Shown piece by piece: positions 52,752-62,699 of a DNA stretch of 64,000 nt; position 1 is the stretch's first letter, and every line of letters begins with the position of its first letter. The notes below the pieces were generated by a model. The model searched no databases, was not told where the DNA came from, and saw only the letters and a list, made by a program, of their open reading frames with translations. This DNA is from Eucommia ulmoides (taxonomy: Eukaryota; Streptophyta; Magnoliopsida; Garryales; Eucommiaceae), in NCBI GenBank assembly GCA_016647705.1, contig CM028326.1, forward strand, positions 2,542,001 through 2,606,000, read 5' to 3'. The position numbers and the translations under genes were made by a program.

Positions 52752-55419
52752 GGATATATATCGACCACGCTGCACCACTCGAAGTCTATTATGATTCGGA
52801 ATTAGGTTCGGTAAATTTGTCTGTGGACAGTAGTTCTCGTGAATAATCAGTCAAAAAGATGACTCCCACGCCATCAATTGATTTACCACTGTGTACTCAA
52901 CGGTAATATATCGAAACGCATCACTGCTACTATACTCAGTGGCCGCAAGCATATGGGAGCACGTATATTGTCATATTTTATACTTCCCACATGTGCAATC
53001 AGCGTTATCCCCTAATGTGACTTGGTGAATGATCAAGCCCCCAGTAAGAGTCTTTTTAGTTTTCACATGATAGATTGCATTCACTCTAAAAAAAATATTT
53101 AATTAAATTATGTGTGTCAACAATTATATGTAACCTGAAAAAAGGTAAATAATAACTAATAATTTACAGATCAAATATCTGAATCTCGTAAGTCTTGGAC
53201 TTGGCTTGAGATTTCTGTATTTTTTCAATGACGTGTTTAACGTATATGTGACCTTTAGCTGAGTCATTTATAGCTTCTTGTCGACCAACATCGAAGTATT
53301 TAACCATCATGTAGAAAGTAATTTTCACGGATGCAGTAATTGGAACGTTTCTTGCACCCTTCAAGCAGTTGTTAAATACCTCAGTGTAATTGGTGGTCAT
53401 CACTCCCCAATGCTTGCCATCGTCGTGTGCCCTGGTCCATTTGTAGACCATAATACTATTCAACCACCTATGTGCCTCAACATCAATTAGTTTTATCTCT
53501 TGCATGATTGCATTGTATTTTCGAATTTGGTTCGCAGCACCTGCATTCCAAGTAAGATCTTTCAAATGTTGATTTTTAGTGAACGTGTAAAAATTGCTGT
53601 AAAGGTGTTGCAAACAAAATCGGTGATATCGAACGAGCTCGTTCGGTTGATTAAGCCACATGTTGTCAATCGCACTATGAATGGCCGCGTGTCTGTCAGA
53701 TATCAATATTACTTCAGGACGATCTCTGACAATATGGCGCTTAAGCATGTAGATGAACCATCATCAACAGTGGTAGTCCTCCTTTAGTACGACGGCAAAA
53801 GCCAAAGGATAGCACCTGTTGGACGGCGTCATTACAATGGTGATTAAGATCTTCCCCTCGTACTTACCGTACAAGTGGGTGTTATCAATCGTGACAAAAG
53901 GTCGACAATGACGCCATCCGTCAACTGAAGGTTTGAATGCCAAAAACAACATGTCAAACGTCATGTAGCTAGGCATATCAGTCAGAACAGTGCTCCACTC
54001 GATAACCGTACACAGATTGTAATGCTGCAATGTGACCATAAATTTTGGCAAATTTCAATATGATTCGTCCTAATCTACAAACACGGTCTCGATGGCTTTA
54101 GATCTGGCTAACCAAGCTTTTCGATAGAAGATGGTGAATCCCTGAGTATCTTTCATGTACACCACGATAACACTCATATTTAATTCTGGATCTTGTTCGA
54201 CTTGTGAAATTATTAAGTTTGAAATCAAACTAGCATCCAAATTTTTATGATCTAAGGCCATATGATTATAAAAACAAATGTGCTAGCCATCGTATTGCGT
54301 AATCTAAAACATACTGTGTCTTTCTTTGATAATTACCCGCAACCTCCAACCGCATCCATGCAGGCATTTAACCACCCGAATCTTCTTCGTCGATTCCACC
54401 ACACCAAACTCTTTGTTCTTCAGGATGTGGTAATATTTCACGGCATGCTTGACATGTTTTTTGTCCTTAAAGACCATATCGATACGAAATTCGTCCATCT
54501 CTAGTGTTCAGAATTTTTTTCGCAACTTCGGCTCGTATTTCGCCATGTCATCTTTATCACCCCACTCCAAGTTATTGAAAAATGGAATAACCTTGTCTAA
54601 CTCAAATTGCTGACTCTGACTCCCTCGCCCGCTATGCCCAACATCTAGATTTTCGTCCCCATTCCCATCTTTCTCTTCTGACTCCAACGCAACATTCGCA
54701 TCTAACTCTTCTTCTAATACACCGTGACTATCAACTGTATCAAACTCACCACCATAATTACTTGTGTTGTATTGCGGTGGACTACTTGGCGAAAAATGGT
54801 GATGTGGAAGAACGAAACTGATGCCATGATCACCGTCAATTATACTATGTGAATGCTCTTGTTCTGGAATGTAAGGGGTGAGACGGTGTAATTAGACTCA
54901 ACTAATTGGGGGGTACAACATGGGAATACTGTGGGAATGATATTATTCTGGAATGTATGGGAGTTGAACGGTATAATTAGACTGGACCGCTTGGGGGTAC
55001 GACATTGGAATATTATAGCCAAAAAATGTAGGGTCCAATTGGGTACTGTACGGATTAAAACTCTGAGTCATTAATTGGGAAAAATGACCAGTTTGGGGGA
55101 AAACATTTGGACTATGATCAAATGCTTATTCTACTTCTACATATACCTTAACAGCAAGAAGCGAGGGTATGTAAAGAGGTAATTCAAGCACTTGGTTTAA
55201 TGCTAAGTCGTCCCCGATAGAAAACAAGGTATATTTAAAATTCCCCTCTAAAAGAGTCATCGACATCCTACACTTTAATTTCAAATTTTCAATAGCCCCA
55301 TTCTCAAGAACACACGGTTTTAACATCTCAATTAATTCATTCAAGGTTGTTCCCCTACGGACAACCAAAAATTTTACAGATGATGTACTGTAAGAAACCC
55401 CGAACTCGATACCTTCCAA
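52752..55419 (-). pseudogene. MuDR-like transposase of the Mutator-like element (broken)
   Basis: From the N-terminus, 55126-55419 encodes a conserved-type N-terminal region (MEGIEFGVSYSTSS). A Pro/Tyr-rich linker carries two similar 28-residue units (54855-55030). The MuDR DNA-binding domain lies at 54304-54504 (VVKCLHGCGWRLRV). The MULE catalytic domain spans 53160-54050, with the first Asp in FVTIDNTHLYGKYEGK, the second in LISDRHAAIHS, and HRFCLQHLYSNF. A SWIM zinc finger follows at about 52960-53030 (DCTCGKYKI, stop, QYTCSHMLAA). Two adjacent stops near 53755 replace the usual Trp-rich link, and a stop lies inside the SWIM motif. The gene is dead, and LTR Y interrupts its 3' end. Confidence 0.85.
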
Positions 55420-55838
55420 TATTCTACCACCTCAATACAATAACAACCAAACGTGATCCGTTTCAAGCGGCTATCATTTCACAAACCAAAATAAAACAAG
55501 AAAGGGAATCTTATTGAGAGATCCCAAGACTCAAAAAATTACTTTTCTAAGAACTATATCATGTGTTAAAAAAAATCACTGTTACAAGACCTTGCAGAGT
55601 GATGGTTTTATCGAATGAGACCTTTCACCAAATTTTCTTTTTTTATATTCCATGTCAAGGTCTAAAGTTTTATAATTTATTTTCAACCCTTAACATTTTA
55701 TTGATTTTTAATTTATTTGATGAAGTTGAAAATTTGTATCGGCTAGGTATTTGTAACAAATTAAACTCGTTATATATACTTAACAAATTATTTATATTTT
55801 AAAATTATTATTTTATATAAGTTTAATATTTTATATTT
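55420..55838. other. 5' flank of the transposase frame
   Basis: AT-rich sequence between the transposase start and the tandem repeats. It should contain the acceptor of a leader intron; no gene is seen. Confidence 0.5.
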
Positions 55839-57480
55839 TTCTAATTTGTCAAACTTTGAGGGACCAAAGTGTATTTTTTTTAATTAAACATTTAAATTAA
55901 AAAATTAAACTAACTAACTAATAATTTTTTGTTAAAAAAAATAATATATTAAAATTTATATTTTGATTTATATTTTTTCAATTTGTCAAACTTTAAGGGG
56001 TCAAAGTACACAGTTTTTAATTAAATATTTTCTTTATTAAACAACTAAATTCAAAAATTAAAGTAACTAATTAAATTTTTTAACTAAATTCATAAATTAA
56101 ACTAGCTAAATATTTATTTTAAAACAATATATTAAAATTTATATTTTTGTAATTTTCAAACTTTGAGGGGTCAAAGTACAAATTTTTTAATTAAATAACT
56201 AAATTAAAAATTAAACTAACTAATTTACAAAAATTTTTAAATAATATATTATATCCTACACATGTAAAAGGGGTAAAAGTGTAATTTTTAATTTAACAAC
56301 TAAACTAATCAACTAATTAACAAATTAAACAACTAAACCAACATATTAAATTAACTAAGTAACCAATAGATTAAACCAGTAAACTAACTATTTTTCTAAT
56401 TTGTCAAACTTTGTGGGACCAAAGTGCATTTTTTTAATTAAACAATTAAATTAAAAAATTAAACTAACTAACTAATATTTTTTTGTTAAAAAAAAAAAGT
56501 AATATATTAAAATTTATATTTTTTCAATTTGTCAAATTTTAAGGAGTCAAAGTACACAGTTTTTAATTAAATATTTTTTTTATTAAACAACTAAATTCAA
56601 AAATTAAAGTAACTAATTAATTTTTTTAATTAAATTCATAAATTAAACTAGCTAAATATTTATTTTAAAACAATATGTTAAAATTTATATATTTGTAATT
56701 GTCAAACTTTGAGGGGTCAAAGTACAAATTTTTTATTTAAATAGCTAAATTAAAAAATTAAACTAACTAATTTACAATTTTTTTAAAATAATATATTATA
56801 TCCTACACATGTAAAAGGAGCCAAAGTGAAATTTTTAATTTAACAACTAAACTAATCAACTAATTAACAAATTAAACAACTAAACCAACAAATTAAATTA
56901 ACTAACCAATAAATTAAATAAGTAAACTAACTATTTTTCTAATTTGTCAAACTTTGAGGGACTAAAGTGTATTTTTTTAAATTAAACAATTAAATTAAAA
57001 AATTAAACTAACTAACTAATAATTTTTTGTTAAAAAAAATAATATATTAAAATTTATATTTTTTCAATTTGTCAAACTTTAAGGGTCAAAGTACACAGTT
57101 TTTAATTAAATATTATTTTTATTAAACAACTAAATTCAAAAATTAAAGTAACTAATTAAATTTTTTAACTAAATTCATAAATTAAACTAGCTAAATATTT
57201 ATTTTAAAACAATATATTAAAATATATATTTTTGTAATTGTCAAACTTTGAGAGATCAAAGTACAAATTTTTTAATTAATAACTAAATTCAAAAATTAAA
57301 TTAACTAACTTACAATTTTTTTTAAATAATATATTATATCCTAAACATGTAAAAGGGGCCAAAGTGTAATTTTTAATTTAACAACTAAACTAACCAACTA
57401 ATTAACAAATTAAACAACTAAACCAACAAATTAAATTAACAAAGTAACCAATAAATTAAACAAGTAAACTAACTAACAAA
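55839..57480 (-). repeat. Three tandem ~545-555 bp units in the MULE leader intron
   Basis: Units start at 55839, 56394 and 56937 with TTCTAATTTGTCAAACTTTG. Each holds sub-repeats around CAAACTTTGAGGGGTCAAAG and AACTAACTAACTAATA. Reverse-complement equivalents (ACACTTTGACCCCT and TTAGTTAGTTAG) occur at 63480-64000. No coding signal. Confidence 0.9.
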
Positions 57481-57719
57481 GTAAACAAACTGATTAACAA
57501 ATTAAATAAGTAAAAAACAAACTAATTGTGGGATTATGATTTATATTCTAATATTTTTTATGATGTTTTTTTAAAAAATAATTAAATTAACATCTAAACT
57601 AACTACGTAATTAAAGTAACTAACTAATAAATTAAATAATTAAACAACTACAAAACATACTAATCAAATTAAATTAATAAATAAATTAAACAAAACAAAC
57701 AAAAATAAACATACCTTTA

Positions 57720-58310
57720 GTAGGAGAAGAAAGGAAGGAAGAAAGAAGAGGGTTGTTGCTTTCGATCGGTAAAAAAATTGAAGAAAGAAGAGGGTTGTTG
57801 CTTTCGATCGGTAAAAAAAATGGAGGAGGAAGAGAGTTGTTGCTTTTAATCAGTAAAGAAATGAAGGAGGAAGAGGGTAGCTTTCAACCGGTAAAAAAAA
57901 AAAATTGGAGGAAGAGGATTATATATTTGGACTTGGGTCCAAAAATTCGAACGGTCAAACAATTAGACCGTTCACTATGTTGAACGGTCTAATCGTTTGA
58001 CCGAACACAAGCAGTAGCCGCAGGCAGTCTCGGGAAGGATTTTTTTTTTTTTTTTATTAGTTTGGACCCGGGGATCACATCCCCGGGTCCATATGTATAC
58101 CTGGGGATGTGATCCCTTGGTATACAATTAGAAGGAAAAAAAAATTGTATACCCCGTGTTTGAAACACCGGGTATACGGCTCCCATAATTTTTGTACCCG
58201 GGGTTCCGATCCTGGGGATCTAATCCCCGAGTAACTCTATTCCCGTAATTATGTTCAAAACTACATTTTCTTTGTATTTTTTTTTTAAATATAATAAAAA
58301 TGTAAACAAC
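57720..58310 (-). promoter_or_regulatory. Hairpin-array promoter and leader of the MuDR/PMD element
   Basis: On the reverse strand, GAGTTGTTTAC (58299) is followed by hairpins across 57927-58225. These include 58073-58094-type CCCGGGGATCACATCCCCGGG, a pair of 23-base arms at 57952-57974 and 57981-58003 with one mismatch, and CGGTCAAACGA at 57993-58003. Next come a TATA-like AATATATAATCC (near 57917-57928), a pyrimidine-rich leader of four about 42-base units (57730-57900), and a donor-like AAAGGTATG near 57713. The sequences are close to hairpin-leader copies 1 and 2. Confidence 0.7.
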
Positions 58311-58866
58311 TCGAATTAAGAGAGCTAGCAAAGAATGTCAGTTTTTCATTTATTAACGAGAAAGAGAGCTAGCAGAGAGAATGTGAGCTTTTCCATTTAC
58401 TACTTTTAAATATTAAATTAAAATTTAAAAAAAAAAAAAAAGGACAAATGACCCATTGTTTATTTTTTTGCATAAAATGCGGACTTGCCTCTTTAGTCAA
58501 GGGTAGAACAGTGTGATGTGTCGGTTTTTAAAGTAGAGGGTTATAAAAAAAACAAGACGGGTAAAAAACAATTAACCCAAAAATAATCTTTCAACTACAT
58601 TATATTGTACAACATCCGAACAAAGTAAAAAATGTGTTTTATTTAATTACACAAGTAATACTTTTTTTAATGCAAAAGAAGAATGAATAATTATTCAACT
58701 TGGATAATTAAGTAAAAATAATTTAACAGCCATAAAACCATGCATGCATGGCTTTTATTAGTGAGGCATTGACAAAGAAACCCTCAAATGACTATGCTAA
58801 TTAACAAATTTATTGGTATAAAAATAAATAAAATTAAATTAATTTTTTCAATAATTGATTAATTAA
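58311..58866. other. Spacer between the MULE leader and the TIR gene
   Basis: AT-rich. A GGGTTAATTG-like phrase (reverse strand, near 58565) resembles sequence upstream of copies 1 and 2 at about 20480 and 36412, possibly a shared element edge. GCATGCATGG is near 58741. No gene. Confidence 0.5.
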
Positions 58867-59033
58867 TTAGCAAGTGTATGAGTAAGGGATCCGACGGCTT
58901 CCCATTGCTTGACCTTCTTCATTCTCGATCTCCATCAGGCTGTCTACCACTATATCTGCTGCACTCGTCACCACATCTGCCCAGTTCCTGTAATTAATTC
59001 ATCATAATAATTAATTAAACCAGATATATTCAT

Positions 59034-59072
<39 letters not shown>

Positions 59073-60016
59073 TATAGATAGATTAGATATATTCGGGTTT
59101 ATCCTACATCAGATGTAGAAGGGGTTGGTGGTCAAGTTATAAGTATGAGGAAAAACCCTACCTATTAAACTAGCTTTTGGGGTTGAGAGATGGTCAAGAC
59201 TACCCTACGCTGGTATCAAAGCAGAGGTTATAACTACTCTAACTCGATAGACACAAAAAGAGAGACTAGTCGAGAGTTAACTGACGAAAAATCTGATTTG
59301 TGAGATAGAGATTATCTCACATTGAATGTGGAAGGGGTTGGTGATCAAATTATAAATGTGAGGAAAAATCTGAAAGATAACTTTTGGATTGAGAAGCGGA
59401 GAGCATCCTTTAGAAATGAGCAATATTTTTTTAACAATTTCTTATTTTGGCAACGAAGAGAACAAGATCAGAAAGAAGAATGTGGTGAATGGTGAAATTT
59501 ATACATACAAACATATATGTAGTTTATGTATATATCTTACCCTTTTAGGGAGTCAAACGTCAGCCCTACAGTGCATTTAGCCTCCTCAAGTGCCGAGCGG
59601 AACCTCCGGAGATCCCGCGGCGGATACGTCCCGTTGTCCACCACCCGAAGCTCCCTTGGCTCGACGTCGCAAAAAATGGGGATCACCTTCTTCTTGGCCT
59701 CCGTAATGAGAGCCAATTCGTAGAGACAGCAGTAGGACTCGCAGTACCTCGGAGAGAAGACCGCCACCCCGACCTTTGATCCGATGATCGCCTCATCGAT
59801 CTTCTCGAAGAGTTTGTCCCCCGGTTTCATGTTCTTGCAGTCCAAGAACGGCCGGAGCCTGAGCCGGATCAGATGATCGTACAGCAACGAGGCCACTGAC
59901 CGCTTCGTGTCGGTACCCCTGTGGTTAATAAAGACATCGCATGGTGCGACGGCTTTGTTAAGCATCTGGGTGTGTCGTCTGCCATGGATAATAACCTGGT
60001 TTCTTAAAATGCTCAT
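58867..60016 (-). CDS. TIR-only (TIR-X) immune-type protein, 2 exons
   Basis: The joined exons on the reverse strand are 60016-59541 and 58987-58867, 597 bases, 198 residues, with a GT-AG intron (GTAAGA to TTACAG). The TIR domain fills most of it: APCDVFINHRGTDTKRSVAS (betaA, BB loop), LRPFLDCKNMKPGDKL, IIGSKVGVAVFSPRYCES, and CCLYELALI containing the catalytic Glu of plant TIR NADases. Exon 2 adds NWADVVTSAADIVVDSLMEI and a short tail. No NB-ARC or LRR follows. Such TIR-only proteins act in plant immune signalling by NAD+ cleavage. The start is the first Met of the frame; a reverse-strand TATA (ATATATAA) lies about 120 bases upstream. Confidence 0.88.
59090..59411 (+). mobile_element. TRIM retrotransposon in the TIR-gene intron
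   Basis: The first terminal repeat (59090-59209) and a degraded second one (about 59305-59411) match the family in gene A intron 5. The primer site TGGTATCAAAGC sits at 59211-59222. It lies in the opposite orientation to the host gene and leaves both splice sites intact. Confidence 0.8.
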
Positions 60017-60469
60017 TGCTATGGAACAAAAAAACAGAAAACCCTAGTTTTTTTTTCTTTCTTAAAATGATCTCCAAATTGGAAGATATGAAATGAAGAT
60101 TTGGAAGTAATAAGTTAGGTTGGGTATGGTTGTGGGTTATATATGTGTGTGTCCCTATATATATAGGAGTTTAGTCTCTGTATTTCTTCTTCTACCTTTT
60201 GGAAAAAATACATTTTTGGCCCTTCAAGTTTCATATTTATTTCAATCATGCAAAATTAAAAATGTTATTAATAATTTTGAATGAAAAATGGATTATACTT
60301 AGTACGTGTTTTTCTAATGAAGATATTTCATCATTTCATCAGTTCATTAGATCTAAGACGTTTTGTCCTAATCTTTACCCAACAACGATTCGTTTGAAAA
60401 ATAAAAGAGATAAGTTAGAATCGTTATTAAGATAAACCGTCTTAGATTTAGTGGAGTGATAAATTAAAA

Positions 60470-60520
<51 letters not shown>

Positions 60521-60555
60521 CATTAAAAGGCAACGTGTATATATATAATTTAAGG
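60017..60555. other. Upstream region of the TIR gene
   Basis: It holds the presumed promoter of the TIR gene (60100-60170, TATATATAGGG and ACATATATAACC). An A13 run with a long (TA)n microsatellite lies at 60466-60518. No gene. Confidence 0.6.
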
Positions 60556-60905
60556 GACACAAATATTTTTTTTTTTTATTTTTTGGTTTGAGTTTAGAAT
60601 GTTTGAATTTACCATTGATGTTGATGTTGAATATCAACGGTAACCATGTGATTTTGACAGGAGACATCAAGAAGAACCAAATAAATGTTGATTATTTTGG
60701 AGTAAAAAATCAATATTTTGACTTATATTTGACACAAATATTTTTTTTTTTTTTTTTTTGGTTTGAGTTTAGAATGTTTGAATTTACCATTGATGTTGAT
60801 GTTGAATATCAACGGTAACCATGTGATTTTGACAGGAGACATCAAGAAGAACCAAATAAATGTTGATTATTTTGGAGTAAAAAGTCAATATTTTGACTTA
60901 TATGT
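60556..60905. repeat. Perfect-period 175 bp tandem duplication
   Basis: 60556-60730 and 60731-60905 are nearly identical, starting GACACAAATATTTTTT and including GTTGATGTTGAATATCAACG, itself a small palindrome. The open frame across both copies is an artefact of the duplication. Confidence 0.95.
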
Positions 60906-61319
60906 GGAAATAATTATGACCCTTCAACCACGTTTTTTTGACGATTGTCAAACAAAATCTACGGGGAAAATTATATTTTTGGTCCCTAAGTATGGGTTGG
61001 TGTCTATGTGAACTTTGAGATTTATCAAACTATAGATTTGATTCCTCGAGTTTTATATTTGCTTTATTCATTTACTGATGAAACCCAAAAATGGTTCACC
61101 GAACATGTCACTCTATGATTTAGAATGCAGGAAGGTTCCCCGCTTGACTCTCTCCCTTAGCTCATGTTCCTACAAAACAATGCACCGCAGATAGGTCTGT
61201 CAGCATTGCACCTCCAGTGTGAGATCAGTCGAGGGTTTCTCAGTAGAATTTGGTAGAGTGTTAATTAGGATAAAGTGTGAGTACCTAGGGAGGAACAAAG
61301 AGATTTAAAGGGAACACTA
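60906..61319. other. Unassigned sequence
   Basis: Nothing recognised. It ends next to a C18-type homopolymer. Confidence 0.5.
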
Positions 61320-61960
61320 TCATATTCTCCCCCCCCCCCCCCCCCCCCAATCACTCTGAAATTGTTGGACTTGTGTAGCAAATTGAGTTCGGACATAGGT
61401 TAAAAGGTTTTTGAAATGTTGGAGAACTTCAATTTTTTGTTTCATGAAGTATAACCAAATGAAACGAGTGTAGTCGTTAGTGAATAACACATAATATTTA
61501 TAACCAGAGACAGAAAACACAAGAGATTGACATGCATCAGAGTGAATTAAAGTAAAAAGAAATGAAGTTTTTATTTCAAGTGAGCTCAAGAACGGGAGAT
61601 GTGTGGATTTACCCAAAGACACCCGTAGCAAAAAGAAGATTTAAATTTAAAGGGAGAAGATAACAATTTATTTGAACCCAAATAAGACATGACTTTAAAT
61701 AATGAATGACCTAGCCGATTGTGCCAAAGTGTAGACGGGGTGACCGAGGCTAATAAAGTGTGTAGGCGGTGAGAGATGACATGTAACTTGTAGAGACCAT
61801 CCTTACATAGGCCCTAATAAAGAAGAGAACCAGAGGTGAGATCAAAGATATATAAGTGATGAGTATCAAAAGCACAAAAAACATTACATGAATAGACATC
61901 ATTATACTCGAGGAGTAACGAGATTCCTTTACAAGAAATAAGAAAAAAAAATTAAACTAA
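61320..61960 (-). pseudogene. Fragment of a copia gag-pre-integrase and integrase
   Basis: On the reverse strand the GAG-pre-integrase motif (LCKDGLYKLH, then STLWHNRLGHS) lies at about 61690-61830. It is followed by the integrase core start (IHSDACQSLVFSVSGYKYY, NDYTRFIWLYFMKQK, VQQFQSDWGG) at 61340-61560. A run of G (C18 on the plus strand at about 61331-61348) replaces the next codons, and nothing of RT follows. It is a truncated remnant from a lineage distinct from the copia in gene C. Confidence 0.8.
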
Positions 61961-62699
61961 GTTAAATTAGTCAAGAAATGGCAAGCAACCATATACGAGA
62001 ACAAGCATGGGGTCAGCCCTTCAATCGTGACACTATTCATCTAATTGTTTTTATGGGTTTAATAGACACTTTTAGCCTTCCCCCTTTCCCACCCCTATCC
62101 ACAAATATTCCCCCACCCCTGCATCCCTTACACACCTGTATATCTATATGTCTATTCTTGAATGTTTGAGCAAGGAGCAGAATGAGGAAAAACAAAATGT
62201 TAGATATATTCATAAACCCCCTTAAAACAGTAAAGTATAATGGACATAACTTTACTATCCAAAATTTTAAAGCAGATAATGATTCAGACTAAAGTAGGAC
62301 GATTAGAAACTTTAGGGTGTTATGTGTGCAAATTAAAACTATGAGGAGCAAAGTGAAATAGTATTCAAACTTCAGGGATGCAAAGTGTAAAAAATCCTAT
62401 CTTTTTAATTGCTGATTTTTTAAACAAGTATTAAAAGATAAAATAAATATAACTATTAATTAATTTGAATTAAATGATCACGTGCTCATATAATTCAAAC
62501 CATGTAACTTTTGTGAATAATATAATGAAATTAAAAAGATTAGATTATAAAAAATGGCTGTCATTGTTTTAGGTGTAAAATGTAAATATAATATCTTATG
62601 ATTTGAAGAGAGAGAAAATAATAATAATAATAATAAATTATTTATATATAGATTTGGTAGGAAAATGATTAGGGAAAATGATTTGGGGGAGGAAATTAT
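61961..62699. other. AT-rich intergenic sequence
   Basis: It contains an (ATA)n stretch near 62613-62636 and no gene-like signal. Confidence 0.6.

Noticed and set aside
60588..60818. Twin small frames at 60588 and 60763
   Set aside because: They are the same sequence repeated by the 175-base tandem duplication and cross poly-T.
61978..62169. A 63-codon open frame at 61978
   Set aside because: Pro-rich, unsupported by any motif and located in transposon debris.
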